Assembly: GCF_003852425.1 (NCBI RefSeq)
Contig: NZ_QAJN01000018.1
Span: 109,376 to 173,375, forward strand
Source of the DNA: Paucibacter sp. KBW04
GTDB taxonomy: Bacteria > Pseudomonadota > Gammaproteobacteria > Burkholderiales > Burkholderiaceae_C
DNA: 64,000 bases
Direction of reading: 5' to 3'
Each line of letters starts with the position of its first letter. Position 1 is the first letter of the stretch. Shown one piece after another: positions 38,239-47,300 of the stretch. Position numbers and translations under genes: made by a program. Below the pieces are notes generated by a model. The model was not told where the DNA came from. It saw only the letters and a program-made list of their open reading frames with translations, and searched no databases.

Positions 38239-38790
38239 ATGAAAATTCATATTCAAGCCATTGGTGAAGAACAGTTTGATGGCTTCGCTAGCTATCTGAA
38301 CAATCATCTTTCGGACAACGGCGCCGTCGGCACGGGCTACTTCCAGCCCTTGCCTCGCCAGGCTTCGTTTTTCTCAGAAACGCGCATAGCGGCATTCCGG
38401 GTTGCCTTGGGTCGAGCCCTCACGGAGCCAGGTTGGCGGCGAGCTTGGGTGAGCCTGAATGCGCAAGAGCGCATCACCGGCCATGTCGATCTACGCGCCC
38501 TGGCCGAGCCGCACACCGAACATCGCTGCCTGCTGGGCATGGGTGTGGACCGGGACTTCCGGCAAGCCGGTTTGGGGCAAGCCTTGCTGTCGCATGCCCT
38601 GAGCTGGGCCCGGGACGAGGCGGGTCTGGAATGGGTCGATCTGCAGGTGCTGGCCGGCAATGAAAAAGCGCGGCGCTTGTATGCGCGGGCCGGCTTCGTG
38701 CAGACGGGCTTGATCCCTGCAATGTTCAAGATCGATGGGCAGGTGTTGGACTACGTTTTGATGAGTCGTCGGGTTATTCTGCCGAAATGA
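38239..38790 (+). CDS. GNAT N-acetyltransferase
   Basis: A 183-residue acetyltransferase: LGMGVDRDFRQAGLGQALL for the acetyl-CoA loop, WVDLQVLAGNEKARRLYARAGF for the C-terminal half. ATG 38239. Its stop overlaps the start of the next gene (ATGA), so the two are co-translated. Substrate unknown. Confidence 0.88.
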   Translation: MKIHIQAIGEEQFDGFASYLNNHLSDNGAVGTGYFQPLPRQASFFSETRIAAFRVALGRALTEPGWRRAWVSLNAQERITGHVDLRALAEPHTEHRCLLGMGVDRDFRQAGLGQALLSHALSWARDEAGLEWVDLQVLAGNEKARRLYARAGFVQTGLIPAMFKIDGQVLDYVLMSRRVILPK

Positions 38791-39644
38791 ACCCTATTTC
38801 TTGGCGAACTGCGCTCACTCTTCTATTGCTGCTTGCGGCGGCTGCTGCCGCTTGGTTTCCTCAACTCGACGCACAAGCCAGTCAAGAGCTGGATGCCGGG
38901 ATCCGGCGTGCGATGGCTACGTTTGCTACTGCACGGGTGATCAATGCGGCGATCTCAGTTCTGCAGGAGTTCTCCATCAGCGTTGGAGTGACGATTGCCA
39001 TTGGCCAAGCGCTGGACCCTATCAATGACATCGTCGAACAGTTTTCGACCTTGATGCTGGTCGCGCTGGTGTCCATGGGCGTTCAGAAAGTGCTGCTTGC
39101 GATGGGCGGCCATCTCCTTGTGAAAGTCTGCGTCGTCGCGGCGATTCTTGGTACGGCGCTTGCCGTCTTGATGCGCTGGCGCTTGCCTCGCATTTGTCGT
39201 GCGGCCTTGATCGTTCTGCTCTTGATCCGCTTCGTTGTGCCTGTGGCTTTGCTGGGCAGCCATGCGGTCTTCAAGTATTTCTTGCACGAGAGCTACCAGA
39301 GCCATCAGCAAGGCCTTGATCTGGCCGCTGCGGACATGAATCAGCTCCACTCCTCTGTCGGCAAACAGCAGCAACAACAAGACGTAATCAAAGCCCCTTC
39401 TCTGCTGGACCGATTCAAGAGCGCGGTCACCCCGCCCGACCTCGGCGCGAAGTTTGAAGATCTGAAACAAGCCGCGAATCGAGTCACTGACGATTTGGTT
39501 CAGCTGATGGTGGTGTTTCTTCTGCAAACACTGCTCGTGCCACTCTTTTTCCTCTGGCTGATGATCGCCGCCGCGCGCGCGATTGGGCGCGATTTGACGA
39601 GCCATTTTCTGCGGCCAAGACAGGAGCGAATCGCTGGCGATTGA
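38787..39644 (+). CDS. Membrane protein of unknown function
   Basis: A 285-residue protein with an N-terminal signal-anchor, several hydrophobic segments (about 47-100, 108-128, 135-155) and a last one near 235-260 (LVQLMVVFLLQTLLVPLFFL). The middle (about 160-225) is a hydrophilic, Gln-rich soluble loop (SSVGKQQQQQDVIKAP). It is coupled to the GNAT gene by an ATGA overlap. No family recognised. Confidence 0.75.
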   Translation: MNPISWRTALTLLLLLAAAAAAWFPQLDAQASQELDAGIRRAMATFATARVINAAISVLQEFSISVGVTIAIGQALDPINDIVEQFSTLMLVALVSMGVQKVLLAMGGHLLVKVCVVAAILGTALAVLMRWRLPRICRAALIVLLLIRFVVPVALLGSHAVFKYFLHESYQSHQQGLDLAAADMNQLHSSVGKQQQQQDVIKAPSLLDRFKSAVTPPDLGAKFEDLKQAANRVTDDLVQLMVVFLLQTLLVPLFFLWLMIAAARAIGRDLTSHFLRPRQERIAGD

Positions 39645-39784
39645 AAGGGTAGGAAGGGGACATGTTCATGGATGGGTGTCGCTGATTCATGGTCCCGAAC
39701 TTCTTGGGGGATCGTGCAGACTCGCAGCTTCATGCACGTCTCCCCAGACGTTTGCCTTCAATTCGGTTGCAAGGGTGCGAGGAA

Positions 39785-40240
39785 ATGAACGACTACGAGC
39801 GAGACATTCATGCCCATATCGAGACATGGGGATGTAGTGTGACGTCCGTCTTTGACCCCGATGGGGATGAGCCGCCGTTCACTTACTCCATTGGCATCGT
39901 GAAAACCTGCCAAGCAGCCGAACTGATTGTGGTGGGGCTACCGCCCGAGCTTGGGCATTGGCTGGTGAACGAATACAGACGCAGAGTGCACGCTGGAGAG
40001 ACGTTCTCGCCTGGCATCCTGTACGGTGGCTTTTTGAGTGGCTTTGATGTCCAGTTCGGCCCGGTTGACCGGGAGCACCGTGCTGAGTACATGCGGTCTG
40101 CCACTTGGTTACACGGCGGGCCGGATTTCGAGGCGCTGCAGTTGATCTGGCCCAGCACGAGTGGCGTATGGCCCTGGGACTCGGCAGCGGACACCTTGTT
40201 TCGGGCCAATCAGCCGCTGCTCGGTGCGCTCTGTTCGTGA
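39785..40240 (+). CDS. DUF4262 domain protein
   Basis: A 151-residue protein. The motif FTYSIGIVKTCQAAELIVVGLPPE is the hallmark of DUF4262, a family of unknown function often found near toxin or immunity genes. ATG 39785 follows GAGGAA; a frame open 32 codons earlier is ignored. It lies 140 bp after the membrane protein gene. Confidence 0.82.
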   Translation: MNDYERDIHAHIETWGCSVTSVFDPDGDEPPFTYSIGIVKTCQAAELIVVGLPPELGHWLVNEYRRRVHAGETFSPGILYGGFLSGFDVQFGPVDREHRAEYMRSATWLHGGPDFEALQLIWPSTSGVWPWDSAADTLFRANQPLLGALCS

Positions 40241-40494
40241 GCGTATGTCAGCCGTTGCTGACGCTGACCAATTCGGGCCCTGCCGCGCAAGCCCGCCACG
40301 TTTCAATGTCCCCATTGCCGCATTGCCGAACTTCGCCATAGCTTCGGCGAAAGTCAGCCGTCGGCAGAACATTCTGGCTCGGGCGTTGGGGCACAGTACA
40401 TTTTCACCAAGAGGTTTTGTCGGCCCTGGAGGGTTCGCCCAAACACTTGGCCTCGCAACCCCCATCGCTTCAAACTTGGACCGAGGGTTCCCAC

Positions 40495-40857
40495 ATGTCA
40501 GACCTGAATGCAGTCTTCGCTGCGCTTCGAGAACTCATGTTGCCCTATGCTGCGAAGCTCGTACCCAGCCGGGATGATGAGCATGAGTTGTACCTGGACA
40601 CACGGCATTTTCAGAAGAACAAGAAGCCGCTGTTTTTCGGCGCCGTGCAGATCAAGAAGTCCTACGTCAGCTTTCATTTGATGCCCATCTACGTCAAGCC
40701 CGAGCTGCTGGCCACCGTGTCTCCCGCGCTCAGGGCACGGATGCAGGGCAAGTCTTGCTTCAACTTCGTTAGCGTGGACCCCCATTTTTTTCAGGAGCTG
40801 GCAGCACTCACCGAAGCTGGCTACGCAAGCTACAAGGCGCAGGGCTTTGTTGAGTAG
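40495..40857 (+). CDS. Conserved hypothetical protein (120 aa, DUF1801-like)
   Basis: A 120-residue soluble protein with a pattern like small DUF1801-type proteins: LYLDTRHFQKNKKPLFFGAV, then SYVSFHLMPIYVKPEL and a C-terminal helix. ATG 40495 is used. The 250 bp before it carries no convincing gene. Function unknown. Confidence 0.65.
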   Translation: MSDLNAVFAALRELMLPYAAKLVPSRDDEHELYLDTRHFQKNKKPLFFGAVQIKKSYVSFHLMPIYVKPELLATVSPALRARMQGKSCFNFVSVDPHFFQELAALTEAGYASYKAQGFVE

Positions 40858-41095
40858 CCTGTAGGCCTCAATTTGTGGCAGGCCCCGGGCGCTGGGAGTT
40901 TGACGGGTGGCCTCCGTTCTTGACGACGACTTCGCGTTCGATGTGGGCTACTTTAGGTGCGACAAAGGAGATGACGATGTTGCAAACGCACTTCGCTCAG
41001 CGCTGCGTCCTCGAGGTTCCAAGGTGCTTGGATGGGCGCAACCCCGAAGCGGTCAGGCACTAGGCCGAGACGTGTGAGTTGCGGGTTTGCACAAG

Positions 41096-42037
41096 TCATC
41101 GCAAAGGCATCCAAATCTCACTCTGCGCCTCCTGACTCGGCACATCCGGCTCCATGCTGATGCGGCGGATGACGGGTGGGAGATCGCGCAGGGTCTCGCC
41201 GCTGGCGGGCAGCCAGTCGCGGTAGAGCCGCAAGACCTTGTCGAACAGGGCGGCGTCCGTGCCCTGGTGGCTTAAGCAGGCCCAGCGGCCAGCCGCTAGC
41301 TCGGACGCTTCCAGGCCTTGGCTGTTGCCCGCCAACTCGCCACGATGGCCCTCGGGCAGGCCGGCACCCAGGCCGATGCGCCAAAGTTGTGGGTCCACCT
41401 GTTCGGGGTCGTCGAAGAGGATGTTGTAGGTGGCGCTGCGACTGGGCGGCAGGCCGTTCTCGCGCCGCCAGTCGCGAAAGCGCTGCAGGCTTTGCGGCAA
41501 GTTCGCGGGCGGGCCTTGGTGGATCAGCAAGGCGATGGGAATGGCCGGCTGCTGGGGCAGGATGCGAACCTGGTCTTGGAAGTCGGCGGCATCGCTCGAA
41601 GGGCTGCTATTCATCATGGCGTGAAAATTCTCGGTCAAGGCTTGGAACTGCGCGAGTGCGGGCCAGTCGGGCTGGCGCGCGCTGCGGCGCAGGGCGGAGG
41701 GCGTGAGCCCCAGTTCACGACGAAAAACGCGGCTCAGGCTCTCCGGGCTCTCATAACCACAGGCCAGGGCAATCTCCAGCACCGTCAGCTGCGGCCGGTG
41801 CAGCAACCAGGCCACGGCTCTTTGCATGCGGCTCATCAGCACATACCTCGCCAGCGGCATGCCTAGCAGGGCGCGGAACTGGCGGTGGAAATGGCAGGGC
41901 GAGCTGGCGGCCAGGGCGCTGAGTGCTTGCAAGTTCAGCGCCGCCTCGGGTTGGCGGTCGATCTGGCTCAGCACGGCCTGCATGCGGGCGTGCATTCGCT
42001 GTGCGGGGCTCGGCGGGGTCAAAGAATCGGTCTTCAT
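41096..42037 (-). CDS. AraC-family regulator with GyrI-like effector domain
   Basis: A 313-residue regulator: AraC DNA-binding helices at the N-terminus (about 12-110: PCHFHRQFRALLGMPLARYV, then LTVLEIALACGYESPESLSRVFRR) and a GyrI-like ligand-binding domain at the C-terminus (about 155-313). This order is opposite to most AraC members but common for the GyrI fusion group, which binds small hydrophobic compounds. It is divergent from proA (92 bp between starts). The effector is unknown. Confidence 0.92.
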   Translation of the reverse strand: MKTDSLTPPSPAQRMHARMQAVLSQIDRQPEAALNLQALSALAASSPCHFHRQFRALLGMPLARYVLMSRMQRAVAWLLHRPQLTVLEIALACGYESPESLSRVFRRELGLTPSALRRSARQPDWPALAQFQALTENFHAMMNSSPSSDAADFQDQVRILPQQPAIPIALLIHQGPPANLPQSLQRFRDWRRENGLPPSRSATYNILFDDPEQVDPQLWRIGLGAGLPEGHRGELAGNSQGLEASELAAGRWACLSHQGTDAALFDKVLRLYRDWLPASGETLRDLPPVIRRISMEPDVPSQEAQSEIWMPLR

Positions 42038-42129
42038 CGTGGCTTGAATCTAGCTGCCTACGCGTGATTTGACCTGACCGTTCTTGACTTGCTAAGCGTC
42101 CCGCCGTGCGCATGGCCGAGAATCGGGGC

Positions 42130-43479
42130 ATGAGCAAGAACAAAGCCCCCGCCAAAGCCCTCGCCAAAACCGTTGCCAAATCTGCAGCCAAGCCTGTCAG
42201 CAGCGCCCCGGACCTGAGCGTCTATATGCAGGATTTAGGCAAGGCCGCCCGCCAAGCCGCCAGCCTGATGGCCGCTGCGCCCACCGCGCCCAAGAACAAG
42301 GCCTTGCTGGCCCTGGCGCGGCGCCTGCGCGCGGCCGGCAGCGGTCTGGCCAAGGCCAATGCCAAGGATGTGGCCGCCGCCAAAAAGGCGGGCCTGGCCG
42401 CGCCCCTGGTGGACCGGCTCAAGCTCACGCCCGAGATCATCGAAACCGTGGCCCTGGGCTGCGAGCAGATCGCCGCCATGCCCGACCCGGTGGGTGAGAT
42501 CAGCGGCCTCAAGCGCCGGCCCAGCGGCATCTCGGTCGGCCAGATGCGCGTGCCCCTGGGCGTGTTCGGCATGATTTATGAGAGCCGCCCCAATGTGACC
42601 ATCGAGGCCGCCTCGCTGGCGATCAAGAGCGGCAATGCCTGCGTTCTGCGCGGTGGCTCGGAGGCGATTCACTCCAATCTGGCACTGGCCGAAATCGTCT
42701 CGGCGGCCCTGGCCGAGGCAGGCCTGCCTAGCACCGCCGTCCAGCTGATCAAGACCACCGACCGCGCTGCCGTGGGCCTGCTGATCACCGCGCCCGAGCA
42801 TGTGGACGTGATCATCCCGCGCGGCGGCAAGAGCTTGATCGAGCGCATCACGGCCGAGGCCAAGGTGCCCGTGATCAAGCATCTGGACGGCAACTGCCAC
42901 AGCTATGTCGATGCTGAGGTGGACTTTGATCAGGCGCTCAAGATCATCGTCAACGCCAAGACGCAAAAGGTCAGCCCCTGCAATGCCACCGAGTCCTTGC
43001 TGGTGCATGTGGAAAGCGCGGCCGACTTTCTGCCCATCGTCGGCCACCTGCTGGCCGACAAGGGCGTGGAGCTGCGCGGCTGCCCGCGTACTCTGGCCCT
43101 GCTAGGCCCCATCAAGGGCGCCAAAATCCGCGCCGCTACCGAGGCCGATTGGAGCGAGGAATACCTGGCGCTCATCCTCAGCATCAAGGTCGTGGACAGC
43201 TTGGACGAGGCGATTGAACACATCAACCGCTATGGCTCGCACCACACCGATGCCATCCTCACCACCAACCATGCCCATGCCATGCGCTTTTTGCGCGAGG
43301 TCGATTCGGCCAGCGTGATGGTCAACACCAGCACCCGTTTTGCCGATGGCTTTGAGTACGGCCTGGGCGCGGAGATCGGCATCTCCACCGACAAGCTGCA
43401 TGCCCGCGGCCCCGTCGGTCTGGAGGGTTTGACTTCGCTGAAGTGGGTGGTGTTGGGCCAGGGCGAGGTGCGGAGCTGA
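42130..43479 (+). CDS. proA: Glutamate-5-semialdehyde dehydrogenase (gamma-glutamyl phosphate reductase)
   Basis: A 449-residue enzyme for the second step of proline biosynthesis, reducing glutamyl-5-phosphate with NADPH. The fold, [19 protein letters not shown] and the catalytic Cys284 in [13 protein letters not shown] are all in place. An N-terminal Lys/Ala-rich tail of about 26 residues is extra compared with the usual about 420-residue enzyme. ATG 42130 is preferred; ATG 42112 and GTG 42106 upstream are in frame. Confidence 0.96.
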   Translation: MSKNKAPAKALAKTVAKSAAKPVSSAPDLSVYMQDLGKAARQAASLMAAAPTAPKNKALLALARRLRAAGSGLAKANAKDVAAAKKAGLAAPLVDRLKLTPEIIETVALGCEQIAAMPDPVGEISGLKRRPSGISVGQMRVPLGVFGMIYESRPNVTIEAASLAIKSGNACVLRGGSEAIHSNLALAEIVSAALAEAGLPSTAVQLIKTTDRAAVGLLITAPEHVDVIIPRGGKSLIERITAEAKVPVIKHLDGNCHSYVDAEVDFDQALKIIVNAKTQKVSPCNATESLLVHVESAADFLPIVGHLLADKGVELRGCPRTLALLGPIKGAKIRAATEADWSEEYLALILSIKVVDSLDEAIEHINRYGSHHTDAILTTNHAHAMRFLREVDSASVMVNTSTRFADGFEYGLGAEIGISTDKLHARGPVGLEGLTSLKWVVLGQGEVRS

Positions 43480-43491
43480 CGGTGACTTTTT

Positions 43492-43980
43492 TCAGCCCAG
43501 GAACTTGCCCATGCGGCCCAGCTCGGTGCTGAGTAGCTTGTCCATGGCCTCCAGCTGTTTGGCTGTGGCTTCCGCGGATTTTTGATCGGCAGCCGCCTGC
43601 ACCGCGGCTGATTCGAGCTGTTTCTTGAGCGCTGGGTCGCCCTCCTGCAGGCGCTTGAGGCCTGCGCTTTTGAGCGCGCTGCTCAGGTCCTGCTTCTCGG
43701 TCTTCAAGGTCTCGGCCTGCAAGCGGGCGCGTTGGCTCAAGGCAGCCAGCCCCGCCTGGGCCTGGGCTTGAAAGGCGGCCAAGCTGTCGCCGCCTGCGGC
43801 CTTGCCTGTGCCCAGCTCGCTGCCCTCGGGCAAGAGCAACATGCTGCCCAGTTCCAGCTTGGCCAGGTTCAGATGGGGGTTGAGCTTTTTGATTTGGGCC
43901 AGCGCGCTGCTGTTGCCGCTGCCCAGCTGCTGGCTCAAGGCTTGCAGATCGGCGGCCTTGTTGAGGTGAATGAAACGCAT
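43492..43980 (-). CDS. eCIS operon LysM-like / coiled-coil protein
   Basis: A 162-residue protein. The first 55 residues resemble a LysM-like unit (HLNKAADLQALSQQLG ... LNPHLNLAKLELGSMLLLP). From 70 on it is a Gln/Lys/Ala-rich helical coiled coil. It follows the fibre gene by 27 bp with a GGAG site, so it is the last gene of the injection-system operon, and converges with proA (12 bp apart). A structural or binding role is an inference. Confidence 0.75.
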   Translation of the reverse strand: MRFIHLNKAADLQALSQQLGSGNSSALAQIKKLNPHLNLAKLELGSMLLLPEGSELGTGKAAGGDSLAAFQAQAQAGLAALSQRARLQAETLKTEKQDLSSALKSAGLKRLQEGDPALKKQLESAAVQAAADQKSAEATAKQLEAMDKLLSTELGRMGKFLG

Positions 43981-44007
43981 GGTGTTTGACTCCGACGAAT
44001 GCTCGCG

Positions 44008-47000
44008 TTAGGCAATGAGGTTGAGCGGCTGCATTTCCGCCTTGAGCGGGGCCTGAATGCTGCGCGTGGTGATATTGCCCAGGGCCGTGACCTGGGCGTT
44101 TTTGTCTTGCACCTGGATCGACACCTCGCCCCCGCGCACCCGGTTGGCGCTGAGGAGGACGATGGGGCTGTCCAGTTGCACCACCACCTCACCGGGGTTG
44201 GCGCGCAGCTCGCAGCGGTTGTCGCTGAATAGCAGCTCGCCCTCGGCTTGGATGTAAACGGCCGGGCTGCGGCCGCGCGCGCTCAAGGTATTGCCCAGCA
44301 CCGAGGCGCAGACGCCTTCGGCGGCCAGGGCGTCCCCAGCGATCAGCTTGCGGGCTTGGCGGATGAAGGCCCGGCCGGCCTGCATCACCAGGCTGCGCCG
44401 CTCGTCCAGCTTGACGGCCCGCTGCGCGCCCACCGCCGCCTGGCCAGCCAGGCCGGGCGCTTGCGTCAAGCCGGTGATCAGCAGGGCCAGGACGTTGAGC
44501 CGGCTGGGGGCCTCGCTGCTTTGCAGATCGCGCTCCACATGGTTGCCCAAGACCTCGGCCTGCTCCAGCGGCGCGCGCAAGGCCAGGCCCAACACCGCGC
44601 CGCCAAAGCCGCTGGCGACTTCATCCTGCGGGCCGATATCGCTGAGCAGGTTGTGCAGCAGGCGTGGATGGGCCACGTCAAAGGCATGAATGCCCGCCAC
44701 CAACTGCTTGTCTTGGCCCGCTCGCAAACCGATGCCGCGCAGGCTGTTGCCGGCCACGGTGACTTGATCGCTGCGCTGCAAGCCTATGCCCAGCAGCAGG
44801 CGCTCGGGGTCGGTGTCGCGGCCGCCGCTGAGGCTGTCGATGGCGCTGATCTGGTTGTTCTCAATCACCAGGCTCTGCGCACTGGCGGCATCGCGCATGA
44901 CGATGCCATTGCCGCAATGGTCGATCAGATTGAGCTTGATCAGCAAGCTGGAGACCGGCGCGGTGATCAAGATGCCGGCCTCGGCAAAACCGCTGATCTG
45001 GTTGGACAGGATGTGGGCCTGGTCGCTGCCGGTTTTGTCCAGGCCCAGGCCTAACTCAATGCCTGCGCCGTTCAAAACGCGCTCGCCATCGCGGCTGCAT
45101 TGCAGCTTGTTCTGGCTGATGAAGGCACCGTCGGTGGCGCAGCGTATGCCGCTGCCGTGCAGGCCGAGCTGGTTGTCGCTGATGCGCAGGGCCGCACCGG
45201 GGGCGGCATAGCCCCCGGCGGCCAGGCCGACCTCGTGGCAGGCCATGACTTGGTTGCCGCTGATGCGGCTGTCCAGCAAATGGACGACGGCCCCGCGCAG
45301 TTGCAGGCCGGCTTCGGCACAGCTCATCATGTTGTCGCAGATGCGCAAGCCGGCGCAGATCAAGGCCTCGGGCGCTTCCTTGACCCTGGGCTCCAGGGCC
45401 TGAATGCCGGTGCTGGCCAGGATCAGGTTGTGGCTGATCTCGGCCGCGCCCACCAGGCCGCTGAGGGCAATGGCCGGGGATCGGAAGTCGCTATTGCCCA
45501 GCACCGCCAGCAGCAGATCGGCCAAGCGCAGGCCCAGGGCGGTGCGTACGGCGATGGCGGCGTCGCGGCCCAGAGAGAGCACGCTCAAGCCCTCGATGGC
45601 GATGGCCGCGCTGGCTTCGATCAGGAAGGCACCGCCGGGGGTGATCAGGCGGCTGGCCGGCCCCTGGCCGTGGATGCGCAAGGAGTTGGCCCCGGCGATG
45701 CGGACCGCATCCAGCAAGACATAGTCACCCTCGTGCAAGCAGACCGTGCCGCCCTGGCTCTGCACCCGGTCCACCGCCATCTGTATCGTCAGGCGGCCGC
45801 TTGCATGGGATTCGGGGGTGACGCAGGCCGTGCACATGCAGTCGCCTCCGCCGCCCTCGGGGGGCCAGGGGTGGCGGCAGTCGCTGACGCTGCCGGCGGC
45901 CACATCCCAGATGCCCAAACGGGCGTAGTGATGGTGGACGCCGCGCGGCGGCGCGCGGTCCAGGATCTCGACCGAAGCGTCCGCTGTGCGGGCGGCAATA
46001 ACCCAGAAGTCCCCGCTCTTGAAGCCGCGCCCGGCCGGATCGCTGACGCTGAAATTGACGGTAATGCCATGCTCCAGCATCAGCGTCACCGTGCTGGCGG
46101 GCACGCTGATCAGGCCGCTGGATGCGGCGGCGTCCAGGTCCTGCAGCTGCACCGGCGTGCCGCTGGCATCGGTGCGGAAGACCTTGCCTTTCTGATCCCA
46201 GCGCCGCACCCGCAGATGGCGGGCGCGGGCCTGGGTGCTGTCGGGCAGCACGGCGGGCAGGAGCGCGGCGGGCAGGGCGGGGCTGAAGCTGATGCGGCGG
46301 GTGGCGTCATCCACCGTGATGCGGCGCATCTCGCCGGGCTGCTGGTTCAGCTCGCGCCAATCGTCGGTGATTTCCACCCAGTCCCCGCTGTTGAAGCGCA
46401 GCACCTCGTCGCGGCCCAGGCTGTCCAGCTCCAGCACGCTGGCCGAGACAATGCTGGCCACGCCCGTGGCCACGCTGGCGTTCTCGCGCGACCATTTGAA
46501 GGTGGCCGTGCCCAGCTGGCCGGGGTCGTGAATCTCCACCCGGTAGAGCTGGTTCTCCAGCCCCCGGTAGCCGCCGGTGGGCGGCAGCTCGCAGGGGTTG
46601 TCGCTGGGGGCAACCTCGTAGCTGCCGCTGCTCAGCCGCCCGCTGGAGGGCGCGATCACAGCGGCCCAACCGGGCAGGTCGGCGTCCGGCGTGGCGCAGC
46701 TGCTGTTGGCGGCCTCATTCGCCAGCACCCGAACCTGCCAGGCGGTTTGCTGGCGCGAGCTGGTTTCCACGCCCAGGGCGGATTCGACCAGATCGGGCTG
46801 CTGCAAATGCGTCAGTTCGCGCTGCCATACATCCAGATAGACCAGATGCCGCCCGGCCGTGGGCAGGGCGGCGGGCTGGGGCCAGTAGGGCTGCTGGGCG
46901 TAGCTGAGCGGGTCGGCGAATTGGGCTTCAGCCAGCAAGGGGTCGAACAGGCGCTTGGCGTTGAGCGCCGAGGGCGCGCCATGGTTCTCCGCCAGCAGGC

Positions 47001-47250
47001 CGTCCACGTACAAACGGCCTTTCTCGATCTGCAGGCCACCGGCCACGGCGCTGATCTTGAAGGCCTGCGGCGTGGTGGCGGAGACCGTGGCCGGCCCCAG
47101 GGTGTCGCTGGCCAGGGCGCGTAGGCGGCGGTCGATCAGGGCCACCAGCTCATTGGCGTCGGCGTCCAACAGCACGGCCCCTTGCTTGAGGTTCAGGCCG
47201 GCGTAATCGAGCAGCGGGTTGTGGCGGATACGGGAGAGATCGGTGCTCAT
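44008..47250 (-). CDS. Large DUF6519/right-handed beta-helix tail fibre-like protein
   Basis: A 1080-residue protein. Residues 1-460 resemble the DUF6519 N-terminal domain seen on phage-tail-like fibre proteins (NPLLDYAGLNLKQGAVLLDADANE). A Cys-containing joint, GGGGDCMCTACVTPE, links to a C-terminal right-handed beta-helix (about 480-1000) with repeated strand-turn units such as ALICAGLRICDNMMSCAEAG. Such proteins usually bind receptors or glycans. ATG 47250 has a GAGGAC site. It is separated from the gpI-like gene by 47 bp holding a tetranucleotide repeat. Confidence 0.85.
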   Translation of the reverse strand: MSTDLSRIRHNPLLDYAGLNLKQGAVLLDADANELVALIDRRLRALASDTLGPATVSATTPQAFKISAVAGGLQIEKGRLYVDGLLAENHGAPSALNAKRLFDPLLAEAQFADPLSYAQQPYWPQPAALPTAGRHLVYLDVWQRELTHLQQPDLVESALGVETSSRQQTAWQVRVLANEAANSSCATPDADLPGWAAVIAPSSGRLSSGSYEVAPSDNPCELPPTGGYRGLENQLYRVEIHDPGQLGTATFKWSRENASVATGVASIVSASVLELDSLGRDEVLRFNSGDWVEITDDWRELNQQPGEMRRITVDDATRRISFSPALPAALLPAVLPDSTQARARHLRVRRWDQKGKVFRTDASGTPVQLQDLDAAASSGLISVPASTVTLMLEHGITVNFSVSDPAGRGFKSGDFWVIAARTADASVEILDRAPPRGVHHHYARLGIWDVAAGSVSDCRHPWPPEGGGGDCMCTACVTPESHASGRLTIQMAVDRVQSQGGTVCLHEGDYVLLDAVRIAGANSLRIHGQGPASRLITPGGAFLIEASAAIAIEGLSVLSLGRDAAIAVRTALGLRLADLLLAVLGNSDFRSPAIALSGLVGAAEISHNLILASTGIQALEPRVKEAPEALICAGLRICDNMMSCAEAGLQLRGAVVHLLDSRISGNQVMACHEVGLAAGGYAAPGAALRISDNQLGLHGSGIRCATDGAFISQNKLQCSRDGERVLNGAGIELGLGLDKTGSDQAHILSNQISGFAEAGILITAPVSSLLIKLNLIDHCGNGIVMRDAASAQSLVIENNQISAIDSLSGGRDTDPERLLLGIGLQRSDQVTVAGNSLRGIGLRAGQDKQLVAGIHAFDVAHPRLLHNLLSDIGPQDEVASGFGGAVLGLALRAPLEQAEVLGNHVERDLQSSEAPSRLNVLALLITGLTQAPGLAGQAAVGAQRAVKLDERRSLVMQAGRAFIRQARKLIAGDALAAEGVCASVLGNTLSARGRSPAVYIQAEGELLFSDNRCELRANPGEVVVQLDSPIVLLSANRVRGGEVSIQVQDKNAQVTALGNITTRSIQAPLKAEMQPLNLIA

Positions 47251-47280
47251 GGTGAGAGTCCTCGGTCCATCAATCGGTCT

Positions 47281-47300
47281 ATCAATCAATCAATCAATCA
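47281..47300 (-). repeat. Tetranucleotide repeat (TTGA)5 before fibre gene
   Basis: On the minus strand five tandem TTGA units (plus-strand ATCA x5 at 47281-47300) lie between the gpI-like gene and the fibre gene. The first unit supplies the gpI TGA stop (47298-47300). Such tracts can gain or lose units by slippage. Confidence 0.8.

Noticed and set aside
40161-40577. 138-codon plus-strand frame overlapping two short genes
   Set aside because: Overlaps the DUF4262 and DUF1801-like genes in another frame; the 250 bp between those genes shows no gene.
40875-41063. 62-codon plus-strand frame before the AraC gene
   Set aside because: No convincing start, composition or family; the 240-bp interval is treated as non-coding with nothing recognised.
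45100-47124. 674-codon plus-strand frame across the fibre gene
   Set aside because: Shadow of the DUF6519 fibre; its Ala/Gly/Gln-rich translation has no protein character.
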